64,000 bases of DNA from Celeribacter neptunius (GTDB taxonomy: Bacteria > Pseudomonadota > Alphaproteobacteria > Rhodobacterales > Rhodobacteraceae). Positions 55,066-63,807 of this stretch are shown piece after piece. Numbering within the stretch: the stretch's first letter is position 1; each line of letters begins with the position of its first letter. The stretch spans positions 186,001 through 250,000 of the forward strand of contig NZ_FORH01000002.1 of NCBI RefSeq assembly GCF_900113955.1, read 5' to 3'. Both the position numbers and the translations under genes were made by a program. The notes under the pieces are model-generated. The model had not been told where the DNA came from and ran no database searches. It saw only the letters and a program-made list of their open reading frames with translations.

Positions 55066-55905
55066 TCAGTCGCGGGTTGCAACCCGCGCGCCGCCAAGAC
55101 GGCTGACCACCCGGTCAAAGGTCTGGCCTAATGGCGTCGGTGTCAGATTGTCGCTCACCAGATTGATCTTCGGATAGCGTCCGTTCTCGACATCCGGGTT
55201 GGCGGCAAACCAGGCGTGACGTTCGACAAAGGGCAGCTTTTCCATCATCACCATCGCGGCTTCGGCGAAGGCGGCATTCTTGGCATAGCTGGCAGAACCC
55301 GGCCTCCCCCAGTCGACATAGGCATATTCGGTGACCCAGATCGGCCGTTTGTATTCGGCATGGACGGCTTTCAGCCAGGTCTCGAATTCCTTGACGCTGC
55401 CGGAGGTCGAATAGTAATGCACGGCCATGAAATCGACGCGCAACCCGCGCTTTTCCACCTCTGTCATGAAGCGGCGCTGCCAGGAGTTCCTGCCCAATGT
55501 GCCGCTCTGAAGCGTTGCCGGGCTGCCAAGACGCAAGCCGCGCCTTTCGAGCTTAGGCCAAAGCGCGACAGCCTCTTCGACCGTCATTTTCGGCGTACCA
55601 CGGCTGGCGCCCGCGTCGGGTTCGTTGAAGCCCAGAAGCGTCGAGACCCGCAGATCGGAGACGATCCGCTTGTTCACATCGCGACGGTTGTGGATCATCG
55701 GCACGAATTCGACCGAGCGGCGGGGTCTGCCCTCGGCCCACATCTGATCCGGGCGCCAGTTGTAATACCAGCCCAGCGCCGGCGTATCCTCGATCCAGCC
55801 CAACATGGTGTAATCGGAATTTTCCCACGCACCGATCCCGGCCTTGCCGGCAAAAAGCGCGCCAGGCATCAGCATCAAACCGATCAGGAGCAGTGTTCTA
55901 AGCAT
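55066..55905 (-). CDS. Secreted glycoside hydrolase, GH128-like
   Basis: A 279-residue protein with a signal peptide (LRTLLLIGLMLMPGALFAG) and a Glyco_hydro_cc (Asl1/GH128) domain. Likely catalytic glutamates are in LLGFNEPD (acid/base, about residue 91) and IWVTEYAY (nucleophile, about residue 184). The family cuts beta-1,3-glucans. The ATG at 55905 is chosen because AAAAGG is 6 bases upstream. It converges with the GT39-like gene, so the three may act on one cell-surface polymer, though co-regulation is not shown. Confidence 0.88.
   Translation of the reverse strand: MLRTLLLIGLMLMPGALFAGKAGIGAWENSDYTMLGWIEDTPALGWYYNWRPDQMWAEGRPRRSVEFVPMIHNRRDVNKRIVSDLRVSTLLGFNEPDAGASRGTPKMTVEEAVALWPKLERRGLRLGSPATLQSGTLGRNSWQRRFMTEVEKRGLRVDFMAVHYYSTSGSVKEFETWLKAVHAEYKRPIWVTEYAYVDWGRPGSASYAKNAAFAEAAMVMMEKLPFVERHAWFAANPDVENGRYPKINLVSDNLTPTPLGQTFDRVVSRLGGARVATRD
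55071..55088. repeat. Perfect 18-bp palindrome at gene end
   Basis: CGCGGGTTG followed directly by its reverse complement CAACCCGCG, lying in the last codons of the GH128-like gene and 33 bases after the GT39-like stop. It could be a hairpin helping to terminate the convergent glycosyltransferase transcript. Confidence 0.5.
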
Positions 55906-56035
55906 GGCGACCTTTTCATGAGACGCCACGTTTATTCCGGAGAATTTGGGTCACAATAGGGCAGAAATGTAGTGAAATCCGTCTAGGCCAGGCCCGCGAA
56001 CCGATGGGTCACGCATGGCAGGCAGGGCATGCGGA

Positions 56036-57019
56036 TCAGAGATAGGGCACGAGCGCCTCCGTGAGCGCCGGCCCTGTCAGCCCCTTGCCGATCAGCGCGG
56101 CGAGCAGAAGGCGCGCCTTGATCGCCGAGAGATCGCCCGCCAGCACCGCGCCTTGCGCCACCAGAGTGACGCCGCCGCTGTCCTTGCCATAGATCGCCTG
56201 TGTGCGCCCTTCATGACAGCGGGAGGCGACCAGCACCGGACAGCCCGCAGCGACCAGACGCCCGGTCTCATCGGCGAAGCCCTTGGGGGCATTGCCGCGC
56301 CCGAAGGCAGAAAGGACAATCCCTGTCGCGCCATCCGCGGCGGCGAGCCGCATCAGCCGCGGCGTGGCGCCGAGGCCCAGCGCAATCAGTTCCACATCTG
56401 GATCGATTGCCGGCGTCTCGAGACCCGGGCGCGCATGCGCCGGACGGCTGTAGAGATGGACCTGTCCGCCATCGACCTCGCCCAGCTTGCCCTGCCCGAC
56501 GGAGCGGAAGGTGTCGACCCGCGAGCTATGTGCCTTGGTGACGTAGCGCGCACCGTGGATATCGCCTTCGAACAGGATCACCGGACCGATGCCGCGCATC
56601 GCCGGGCTGGCTGCGGCACAGATCGCCTCATGGATGTTGCGCGGACCATCGGTGTCGGGCTGACCGGCATGGCGCTGCGCCCCGGTGAACACCACCGGCT
56701 TGTCGCTTTTCACCAGAAGCCAGGCGAGAAAGGCGCTTTCCTCCATCGTGTCGGTGCCATGGGTCACCACGACCCCGTCCACCGCATCGCTGGCCAGAAC
56801 CGCGTCGATCCGGAGACAAAGCCGGTGGATCGTCGCCAGATCGAGCGCATAGCTGCCGGCGGCTTCGAAATTCTCGACCGAGACAGCGATCCCGTCGAGC
56901 GGTGCATGCAGGCTTTGCAGCAAGGTTTCACCGCTCAGCCCGGCATTGACGGCACCGGCCGATTTATCCGCAGAAGAGGCAATGGTCCCGCCAGTGGCGA
57001 TCAATGTGACGTTTTTCAT
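56036..57019 (-). CDS. Asparaginase (type II-like fold)
   Basis: A 327-residue asparaginase-family amidohydrolase. The nucleophile Thr12 is in IATGGTIAS and the second catalytic triad is in VVTHGTDTMEES (Thr86-Asp90 region), both conserved; SEDAP-like substrate residues follow. No signal peptide is present, so it is cytoplasmic. The family hydrolyses asparagine or glutamine; given its neighbours it might act on another half-amide. It lies 11 bases downstream of the solute-binding-like gene and ends the leftward cluster. Confidence 0.9.
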   Translation of the reverse strand: MKNVTLIATGGTIASSADKSAGAVNAGLSGETLLQSLHAPLDGIAVSVENFEAAGSYALDLATIHRLCLRIDAVLASDAVDGVVVTHGTDTMEESAFLAWLLVKSDKPVVFTGAQRHAGQPDTDGPRNIHEAICAAASPAMRGIGPVILFEGDIHGARYVTKAHSSRVDTFRSVGQGKLGEVDGGQVHLYSRPAHARPGLETPAIDPDVELIALGLGATPRLMRLAAADGATGIVLSAFGRGNAPKGFADETGRLVAAGCPVLVASRCHEGRTQAIYGKDSGGVTLVAQGAVLAGDLSAIKARLLLAALIGKGLTGPALTEALVPYL

Positions 57020-57030
57020 CGAAGACTTTC

Positions 57031-58227
57031 TCAGCTTGCGCGACGCTGTGTCCGCCCTTTCGCGGCGGCAAGGGTCACAAGTTCGTTCCAGCGACGGACG
57101 AGGTAATTGTGCTCATCCATCGTCGAATTCCAGATCGCGATATGGCGCGCGCGATCCAGCCGCGAGCCGCCGGAGCGGGTCTCACCGGCCTTGATCGCCG
57201 GGCGTCCGGCGATGTCGTTCAGATCCTGCGCCGCCGGACGACCTTCGTACCAGTAGTCCCAATCGGCCTCGGGAAGATGGGCTTTTACCCGCTCCGGCAC
57301 CGACATGTAATAGCCCTGACGCGCCACCACCGAGCCGGCGTAACCGTCGAGATACCAGTTCAGCCAGTCATAGGCCCGGTCGAGCTTTTCGCCGGCCAGC
57401 GCTTTCGACAGGCACATGCCGCCATGCCAGGCCCGATAGCCTTCGGCCGGCCGCGCCTGACGCACCTTGATGCCGTTTCGCTTCATCTCGACGATGGTCG
57501 GCGACCAGATCGAAGCGAGTTTCAGCTCGCCGCTCAGGAACCGGTCGACGGGCTCGGTGGCGCGCAGCCAGAACGGGCTCAGATGACCGTTCTGGATCAG
57601 GCCGATACCATGTTCGATGAGCGCGTCGATCTCTTCCACCGACATGTTGCCCATGTCCTCGAACTGCATCCGCCCGGCCGAGGACAGCGCCATCGCCAGA
57701 TCGAACAGGCCGATTGCCGGCTCGTCCACCAGCGCCACGCGCCCGGCCCATTTCGGATCGAGCAGCGCCGACCAGCTCTTGATCTCCTGATCGACATCGA
57801 TATCCGATGCTTCGACCGCGAAACTGTCGAAATTGTAGAAGGTCGGCAGCATCGAGATCCGCTCGCTCGGCGTGTCCGAAAGCGTCATGTCCTGCTGCAC
57901 GAAAAGCCGTGTCGCCGGGACATCGCCCATGCCGCTGCGGCCATTGGCCCGCGACACCCGGGCGAATTCGTCGAGATTGTCCCATTCGGTGATGCGGCGC
58001 GTGTCAATCGGCTGCACGGCCCGCCAGTACCAGACGATGTCGAGGTTGTGAAAACACTGGTCATAGACATCGTAGCTGGTCGGTTCGAGCGCCGCGGTCC
58101 GCTGCGCATTGTTGAAATCCATCTCGATGAATTCCAGCGGAAAGCCGAGATCGGCCTCGGCGCGGTCCTTGATCAGGCGCCAGGGTTGGATTTCGGTCGT
58201 GAGAATGCGGAGCGGCTCTCTGGTCAC
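57031..58227 (-). CDS. Solute-binding-like protein lacking a signal peptide
   Basis: A 398-residue protein of the spermidine/putrescine-type (PotD) binding fold. It starts at GTG 58227 (GTGA overlap with the CobW stop) directly with VTREPLRILTTEIQPWRL, so no signal peptide exists; a longer frame to 58344 adds only an Arg-rich shadow of cobW. It is homologous to the exported receptor at 61731: shared blocks include WLNWYLDGYAGSVVARQGYY, DYWYEGRPA and the C-terminal DEHNYLVRRWNEL. A cytoplasmic binding protein could be a sensor or chaperone; a missed start is the alternative. Confidence 0.85.
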   Translation of the reverse strand: MTREPLRILTTEIQPWRLIKDRAEADLGFPLEFIEMDFNNAQRTAALEPTSYDVYDQCFHNLDIVWYWRAVQPIDTRRITEWDNLDEFARVSRANGRSGMGDVPATRLFVQQDMTLSDTPSERISMLPTFYNFDSFAVEASDIDVDQEIKSWSALLDPKWAGRVALVDEPAIGLFDLAMALSSAGRMQFEDMGNMSVEEIDALIEHGIGLIQNGHLSPFWLRATEPVDRFLSGELKLASIWSPTIVEMKRNGIKVRQARPAEGYRAWHGGMCLSKALAGEKLDRAYDWLNWYLDGYAGSVVARQGYYMSVPERVKAHLPEADWDYWYEGRPAAQDLNDIAGRPAIKAGETRSGGSRLDRARHIAIWNSTMDEHNYLVRRWNELVTLAAAKGRTQRRAS

Positions 58228-59276
58228 GCAGCGGCCCTCACGTCCGAAAGACCGGTGAAAGCGGTAAAGGAGCGCCGGATCAGATCGGGCGAGAGGCCTT
58301 CGAGAATGAACACCAGGCGCGACTGGCGCGGGCCTTCGGGCCAATGATCCATATGGGTGGGGGCATGAACAAGATGCTGCACGCCATGCACCGCGACCGG
58401 TCTGTCTTCGCCTTCGAGCGCCAAAATACCCTTCACCCTGAAAATTCTTTCGCCATGTTTATGCAGAAGCAACGTAAGCCAGGTCCCGAACATTGTCCAA
58501 TCGATCGCGCCCTCGATGACGAGGGAAAAACTCGTCACCCCGAGGGTCTCGTCATGATGCGGTTGGGCATGGTGGTGATGGTCGTGATGGGGATCGGGGT
58601 GATGATGCTCCGGATGATCGCAGGACGGGCCACAGCCATGCGCACCGCCCTGCCCCTCTGAGAAGGCCCGCAGAAACTCCGCCGGGCCGAAGCCGCCGAG
58701 AATCGCCTCGATCGGATCAGCCGTGGTGAGGATACCGGCCGCCGGGTTGAGCTGCGCCAGGCGAAACCGCAGGGCGGCTTCCTGGCCCGGCTCGGCCAGA
58801 TCGGTTTTGGTCAACACGATCCGGTCCGCCGCCGCGATCTGGCGCACCGCTTCGGCGCGGTGTTCGACCTGCAGGCGGGCATTGACGGCATCGACCGTGG
58901 TCAGCACCCCGCCATTGGTGAAATGCGATCGCAAAACCGGATGCGCGGTCAGGGTCTGGAGCACCGGATAGGGATCGGCGAGCCCGGTGGTCTCGATCAC
59001 CACCCGGTCAAAGCCGATTTCGCCGCGCGTGCGCAGGCTCTCGAGATTGGAGAGCGCATCGGCCACTTCGCCGCGCACGGTGCAACAGATGCAGCCAGAT
59101 TTCAAAAGCACGACCGTGTCGTCGATCCGGTCGAGCAGATGGTGATCGAGCCCGACCTCGCCGAATTCATTGATCAGCACCGCCGCCCCGGCCATCGACG
59201 GGTCCGTGAGCAGACGCTGCAACAGTGTGGTTTTCCCGGAGCCGAGAAACCCGGTCAGCAAAATCACCGGCGTCAT
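58224..59276 (-). CDS. CobW/COG0523 family GTPase metallochaperone
   Basis: A 350-residue G3E GTPase. Walker A GFLGSGKTT (residues 9-17), the metal motif GCICC (61-65), LTKTDLAE (NKxD position) and a His-rich loop of more than a dozen histidines (CDHPEHHHPDPHHDHHHHAQPHHD region, about 205-235) before the CobW C-terminal domain. Relatives deliver Zn2+ or other metals to client enzymes in a GTP-dependent way. The nearest metalloenzyme is the PgdA/imidase-like protein at 59683. ATGA overlap with the small gene upstream. Confidence 0.92.
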   Translation of the reverse strand: MTPVILLTGFLGSGKTTLLQRLLTDPSMAGAAVLINEFGEVGLDHHLLDRIDDTVVLLKSGCICCTVRGEVADALSNLESLRTRGEIGFDRVVIETTGLADPYPVLQTLTAHPVLRSHFTNGGVLTTVDAVNARLQVEHRAEAVRQIAAADRIVLTKTDLAEPGQEAALRFRLAQLNPAAGILTTADPIEAILGGFGPAEFLRAFSEGQGGAHGCGPSCDHPEHHHPDPHHDHHHHAQPHHDETLGVTSFSLVIEGAIDWTMFGTWLTLLLHKHGERIFRVKGILALEGEDRPVAVHGVQHLVHAPTHMDHWPEGPRQSRLVFILEGLSPDLIRRSFTAFTGLSDVRAAA

Positions 59277-59605
59277 ACCCGCCCCCTCTCTTCCATCCAG
59301 GCGATCAGCCCCTCGTCCAAAGGGTCGAAATCGCGCCCGGCAAGTGTTTCTGCCTCGGGCCAGAGATGCGACAGGGCTTCGAACACGCTCGAGGCGCCGG
59401 TCGGCGAGCTGACCACATAGGAGCGGCCCTGCCAGACATCGAGCGTGACACGACGAAAGGAGAGGATGGCATTCGCCGCCTTGATCCGCCGCGCACTTTC
59501 GGTCCGGCGCGATTGCGCATCATGGTTGCGCGAATAGACGCCCGGACGCGCGATCGCGTTGGTCCAGTGGTCGTCACAGCCGAGAATGCCGCAGAGCGAA
59601 CACAT
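59273..59605 (-). CDS. Small Cys-containing protein of unknown function
   Basis: A 110-residue protein starting MCSLCGILGCDDHW, with three cysteines and a His in the first 15 residues, as in a metal-binding knuckle. The rest has an arginine-rich helix and a beta segment (LSFRRVTLDVWQGRSYVVSS). No family recognised. AAAGGAG precedes the ATG by 6 bases and the stop overlaps the CobW start, so it is a real, coupled partner of the metallochaperone and could be its client or a metal donor. Confidence 0.78.
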   Translation of the reverse strand: MCSLCGILGCDDHWTNAIARPGVYSRNHDAQSRRTESARRIKAANAILSFRRVTLDVWQGRSYVVSSPTGASSVFEALSHLWPEAETLAGRDFDPLDEGLIAWMEERGRV

Positions 59606-59682
59606 GCTCCACTCCTTTCAATTTATTCAAAAAGGGCGGACGGAACAGGGGAAGTCCGTCCGCCTAGGGAACCTGCGAGGGG

Positions 59683-60561
59683 TCAGCCGCGCGGGAATTT
59701 CGCGTCGTAATTGTCGGCCATCTCATCCATGGTCACGAATTTCACACCCTCATGCGAGGCCATGTGCTTGAACAGGCGTTCGAGCATCAAAAGCACCTGC
59801 GGACGGCCGGAGACGTCGGGGTGAATGGTGATCGGGAAGACGGCGTAATCCATGTTCTCATAGACCCAGTCGAACTGGTCCTGCCACATCTGTTCGATGT
59901 CGCGCGGGTTCACGAAACCATGCGAGTTCGGCGATTTCTTGATGAACATCATCGGCGGCAGGTCGTCGAGATACCAGTTGGCCGGGATCTCGATCAGATC
60001 GGTCTCCTCACCGCGCACCAAGGGCTTCATCCAGTCCTCGGGCTTGCCAGCATAGTCGATCTTGGTCCAGCTGTCGCCAACGCGCACGCGGTAGGGTTCG
60101 AAATCCTTGTGCATCAGGGAGTGGTCGTACTTGATGCCCTTCTTGAGCAGGAGCTCGTTGGACACCGGCGAGAATTCCCACCACGGCGCCACGTAACCGG
60201 TCGGGCGTTTGCCGGAGATCTCGGTGATCAGGTCGATACACTTGTCGAGAACGGCCTCTTCCTGCTCGGGCGTCATGGCGATCGGGTTCTCGTGGCTGTA
60301 GCCGTGAATGCCGATCTCGTGGCCGCGTTTGGCGACCTCTTTCATCTGCTCCGGAAAGGTCTCGGCCGAGTGGCCGGGGATGAACCAGGTGGTCTTGATG
60401 CCGAGCTTGTCGAACAGATCGAGCAGACGGATCGAGCCGACCTCGCCCGCGAACATGCCGCGCGAAATATCGTCCGGGCTGTCTTCGCCACCGTAAGAGC
60501 CGAGCCAGCCGGCCACGGCGTCCACATCGATCCCGAAACCGACGAGAATTTCTTTTGCCAT
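59683..60561 (-). CDS. Polysaccharide deacetylase-fold enzyme, PgdA/cyclic imidase-like
   Basis: A 292-residue protein starting [21 protein letters not shown], very like Helicobacter PgdA and bacterial cyclic imide hydrolases. The metal ligands expected from that group are Asp12 or Asp14 in GIDVD and the histidines in [12 protein letters not shown] near residues 82-90; APWWEFSP and [19 protein letters not shown] are further family blocks. No signal peptide, so a cell-wall deacetylase role is unlikely and a cytoplasmic imidase acting on small cyclic imides is favoured. AGGAGA precedes the ATG. The CobW gene is two genes away. Confidence 0.88.
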   Translation of the reverse strand: MAKEILVGFGIDVDAVAGWLGSYGGEDSPDDISRGMFAGEVGSIRLLDLFDKLGIKTTWFIPGHSAETFPEQMKEVAKRGHEIGIHGYSHENPIAMTPEQEEAVLDKCIDLITEISGKRPTGYVAPWWEFSPVSNELLLKKGIKYDHSLMHKDFEPYRVRVGDSWTKIDYAGKPEDWMKPLVRGEETDLIEIPANWYLDDLPPMMFIKKSPNSHGFVNPRDIEQMWQDQFDWVYENMDYAVFPITIHPDVSGRPQVLLMLERLFKHMASHEGVKFVTMDEMADNYDAKFPRG

Positions 60562-60584
60562 TGGATTTGTCTCCTGTTGGATGA

Positions 60585-61652
60585 TTAAGCGTGAATGAGA
60601 GTGACCGAGGCCGGGTCGATGCCGAGGGTCACCGGGGCACCCGGAATGAGCGCCCGGACCTCGGGGCGATCGGCGCTGACCTCGACCGCGACCTCGCGAT
60701 CGCCGGGCAGACGGACCTTGAGATGCCCGACCGCGCCGACCAGCTGGCGTTCGGCCAGGGTGCCGTCGAGGCGGATTTCATCGGGCGTACCCAGGGGCGC
60801 GATGCGGAAGGCTTCGGCCGGGACCACGGCCAGGGTCTCGTTCCCCTGCCCCACGCCCTCGAAAGTGCCCAGAGGGGTTTCCAGACGACCGAAGCCCGCA
60901 GCCCCGGCACCCCTGGGAATGCCTTCGAACACCGTGTTCGAGCCGATGAAATCGGCGACAAACGGCGTCGCGGGCCGGCGATAAAGTTCTTTCGGCGGGG
61001 AAATCTGTTCAACCACGCCATTCGACATGACCACCACCCGATCCGACAGGCCAAGTGCCTCGGACTGGGCATGCGTCACGAAGATGAAAGTGATCCCCAG
61101 TTCGCGCTGCAACAGCTTGAGCTCGTTCTGGATGATCCGCCGCAGGTTCGCGTCAAGTGCACCGAGCGGTTCGTCAAGCAACAGGATCTCGGGTTCGACC
61201 ACCAACCCGCGCGCCAGGGCGATCCGTTGGCGCTGGCCGCCCGACAGCTTGTCAGCCTTGCGGTCGGCGAAAACCTCGAGATCGAACATGTCGAGGATGC
61301 GGTCCACCTTGCGGTCGCGTTCCGCCCTGGGCGTGCCCTTGACATCCAGCCCGAAGGCCACGTTTTCGCGCACCGTCATATGTGGAAACAGCGCATAGTT
61401 CTGGAAGATCATCGAGGTCGGGCGTTTTTCCGGCGGCACATGGGTCACGTTGTGCCCCATCATCATCACCTCGCCATTGGTGATATCTTCGAATCCGGCG
61501 ATCATCCGCAGGGTCGTGGATTTGCCACAGCCCGACGGGCCGAGAAAGGCCACGAACTCGCCCTTTTCTACCTTGAGATCAAAATCGGAGACGGCAACGG
61601 TGCCGTCTGAATAGGTTTTGCCGACGGAAATCAGCTCGAGGTCATGGACCAT
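60585..61652 (-). CDS. ABC transporter ATP-binding protein, PotA-like
   Basis: A 355-residue ATPase with Walker [10 protein letters not shown] (about residues 37-45), signature [15 protein letters not shown], Walker [13 protein letters not shown] and a C-terminal TOBE domain ([11 protein letters not shown] onward). Typical of spermidine/putrescine or Fe3+/sugar importers. The ATG at 61652 is chosen; upstream codons are only TTG-initiated. No permease genes lie in the window, so its membrane partners must be encoded elsewhere. Confidence 0.93.
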   Translation of the reverse strand: MVHDLELISVGKTYSDGTVAVSDFDLKVEKGEFVAFLGPSGCGKSTTLRMIAGFEDITNGEVMMMGHNVTHVPPEKRPTSMIFQNYALFPHMTVRENVAFGLDVKGTPRAERDRKVDRILDMFDLEVFADRKADKLSGGQRQRIALARGLVVEPEILLLDEPLGALDANLRRIIQNELKLLQRELGITFIFVTHAQSEALGLSDRVVVMSNGVVEQISPPKELYRRPATPFVADFIGSNTVFEGIPRGAGAAGFGRLETPLGTFEGVGQGNETLAVVPAEAFRIAPLGTPDEIRLDGTLAERQLVGAVGHLKVRLPGDREVAVEVSADRPEVRALIPGAPVTLGIDPASVTLIHA

Positions 61653-61687
61653 GGCGGGCAACTTTCGATTTTCAAGCGTTTGCAATG

Positions 61688-61722
61688 GGCGGGCGCCCGA
61701 AGAGGTAGGGAGAGCGCCCGCC
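61688..61722 (-). terminator. Stem-loop between receptor and ATPase genes
   Basis: GGCGGGCGC (61688-61696) and GCGCCCGCC (61714-61722) make a perfect 9-base stem with a 17-base loop in the gap just after the solute-binding protein stop. It is the fourth receptor-distal hairpin of this window. Confidence 0.5.
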
Positions 61723-61730
61723 GTCTCGGA

Positions 61731-62951
61731 TCAGGCGTTCAGGAACTCGTCCCAACGCATGATCAGGTGATCGTACTCATCCGGCCACTGGTGCCAGTAA
61801 GCGACGTTGGAGGCGCGCTCTTCGAGCGACCCGCCATCGCGCAGATCCCCCGGGTTGATGCCGCGCTCGGCCTCGCCTTTCCACGGCTGGCCTTCGTACC
61901 AGAAGGCGTATTTGTCCGGGTCCATTGCCGCTTTGATGTTGGTCGAGGGCGAGTAGTAGCCCTGTTCCGTCACGGCGATCCCCGGCTCACCCGAGAGCCA
62001 GAAGTTGGCATAGGCGATCACGGCTTCGCGGTTCGGCGTGCCCTTGAGCATCGACGGGCCGATGGCCCAACCGCGATAGCCCTCTTTCGGGGTCGCGTAT
62101 TTCGCCGGTTTACCTTGGGCTTTCACCGCCATGACGGCCGGCTGCCAAGCATCGCAGACCACCATTTCGCCGGAGGCCATCAGGTTCACCAGCTCGCCGA
62201 AATCGCCCCAGAGCGCACGGAACTGACCGGCTTTCTTCTTGGCAATCAGGAATTTGGCAGCTTCGTCGATCTCAGCCATCGTCGGGTTGCCCGGGTTCTT
62301 GGCTTCCAGAAGGCCCAGCGAATTCATTGCCAGGACGGCCTGACCGATGGCGATCAGCGGATCGACGTTGAGGCCGGATTTGCCCTTCCATTTTTCGTCG
62401 AACAGCGCGGTCCAGGTGTTGGCTTCCTCAGCGGAGAGCACGTCCGGATTGTAGCCGATCGAGTCATAGTTATAGACCGCCGGCACCATGTAGAGCTGGG
62501 TCTGCGCCTCATCGGCCCAGATCTGGCCGGAGATTTGCGCGCGGGCGTCCCATTTCGGGTCGGTCTTGGTGAAGGTGTCGCGGATCGAAGCCCAGTTCGG
62601 CAGCTCGGCCGCCGGAATGGTTTCGACATTGTCGGTGGCGATCAGCGCCGGCAGACGTTCGCCGATGATTTCCCAGCAATCGTAATCCGAGGAACCGGAA
62701 AGGATCTTGGTCTGGGCATCCGGGTAGGTCGAGGGCGTGCCGGAGGTGGCGCCGACACCGGTCTGTGCCTTGAACATCTCAAGGATGCGGTCCTGCACCG
62801 TGGTCGACAGACCGGTGGTGCGCAGCTCCTGATCGGACAGGTTCGCGGCATAGGCCATGCGCGACCACGGATGGATACCGGACCCGAGAGCCGCGGCGCC
62901 GGCAGCGGCCCCGTATTTCAGGAAGGTGCGGCGGTTGGAAGTCAAAGTCAT
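61731..62951 (-). CDS. Extracellular solute-binding protein (PotD-like), Tat-exported
   Basis: A 406-residue receptor with a twin-arginine signal (SNRRTFLKYGAAAGAAAL, then AYA cleavage). Mature landmarks: YDCWEIIGERLP, PAVYNYDSIGYNPD, the domain-crossing NVDPLIAIGQAVL, and VTEQGYYSP near residue 335. ATG 62951 is preferred since AGGGA is 8 bases upstream; ATG 62957 is too close to it. Homologous to the signal-less protein at 57031. Ligand unknown; polyamine-like or imide substrates are possible. Confidence 0.92.
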   Translation of the reverse strand: MTLTSNRRTFLKYGAAAGAAALGSGIHPWSRMAYAANLSDQELRTTGLSTTVQDRILEMFKAQTGVGATSGTPSTYPDAQTKILSGSSDYDCWEIIGERLPALIATDNVETIPAAELPNWASIRDTFTKTDPKWDARAQISGQIWADEAQTQLYMVPAVYNYDSIGYNPDVLSAEEANTWTALFDEKWKGKSGLNVDPLIAIGQAVLAMNSLGLLEAKNPGNPTMAEIDEAAKFLIAKKKAGQFRALWGDFGELVNLMASGEMVVCDAWQPAVMAVKAQGKPAKYATPKEGYRGWAIGPSMLKGTPNREAVIAYANFWLSGEPGIAVTEQGYYSPSTNIKAAMDPDKYAFWYEGQPWKGEAERGINPGDLRDGGSLEERASNVAYWHQWPDEYDHLIMRWDEFLNA

Positions 62952-63030
62952 TTTCATTTTCCCTATTGGTGAGAGCTTGACGTTGAGTGTGGGCTTGCGG
63001 GGCGTTCATCACCCCTTGTCGTTGGCGTTC

Positions 63031-63798
63031 TCAGTAGCGGCCGGGGGTCAGCCCCCCATCCACCGTGATGACCTGACCGGTCAGGTAAGAGGCATCTGAG
63101 GACGCAAGAAACTTGATGACATTAGCGATCTCGGAGGGCTCGCCGAGACGTTTCATCGGGATGTAGGGCGAGGCGATCTCGGCCGCGTCCGGCCCGAGGC
63201 TATGGCCCGGGTTCAGAAGCTGGGCGGTCCGGATATACCCCGGCGCCACGCCGTTCACGCGGATGCCCTTGTCGGCGAATTCGACGGCAAGACCACGGAT
63301 CAGACCGATCACACCGGATTTGGCGGTCGAGTAATGGACATGCTCATCCCAGCCGTAATTCGTGCCCATGATCGAAGAGAGACAGATGATCGACGCGCCT
63401 TCCTTCATCGCCGGAAGCGCCGGGCGAATGACCCGCAGCATGCCGTAGAGATCGACATCGAGCGTCTCGTGCCAGGTTTCATCACTCATCTCCGCCATCG
63501 GCACGCGCAGGGCGATACCGGCATTGGCGACGATCACGTCGATGCCACCAAAGCGCGCGTTGAGATCCCCGACCAAGGCGTCGGCGGCCTCGGTCGAACG
63601 CACGTTGAGCGCCTGGAATTCGGCGGAACCACCTGCGGCTTCGATCTCGGCGACGGCCGCAAGCCCCTTGTCTTCGAGCACATCGGTGACGATCACATGA
63701 TCGCCCTGGGCGCCAAAGGCCAGGGCCGCGGCCCGACCGATGCCGATGCCGGCACCGGTGATGAGAACAATACGTTTATCCATTTGATCCATATCCAT
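63031..63798 (-). CDS. SDR family NAD(P)-dependent oxidoreductase
   Basis: A 255-residue classical SDR. Cofactor motif TGAGIGIGRAAALAFG near residue 14, DV-type loop LNVRST, NAG in VIVANAGIAL, catalytic Ser-Tyr-Lys in SSIMG and HYSTAKSG near 152-158, and the C-terminal GQVITVDGG. The start could be ATG 63798 or the ATG five codons later. It follows another SDR gene by 9 bases and precedes the receptor gene by 79 bases. Substrate unknown. Confidence 0.92.
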   Translation of the reverse strand: MDMDQMDKRIVLITGAGIGIGRAAALAFGAQGDHVIVTDVLEDKGLAAVAEIEAAGGSAEFQALNVRSTEAADALVGDLNARFGGIDVIVANAGIALRVPMAEMSDETWHETLDVDLYGMLRVIRPALPAMKEGASIICLSSIMGTNYGWDEHVHYSTAKSGVIGLIRGLAVEFADKGIRVNGVAPGYIRTAQLLNPGHSLGPDAAEIASPYIPMKRLGEPSEIANVIKFLASSDASYLTGQVITVDGGLTPGRY

Positions 63799-63807
63799 TT
63801 TCTGGGG

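Noticed and set aside
59683-60561. Peptidoglycan or chitin deacetylase function
   Set aside because: The protein has no signal peptide or membrane anchor and matches the PgdA/cyclic-imidase subgroup, which favours a small-molecule substrate in the cytoplasm.
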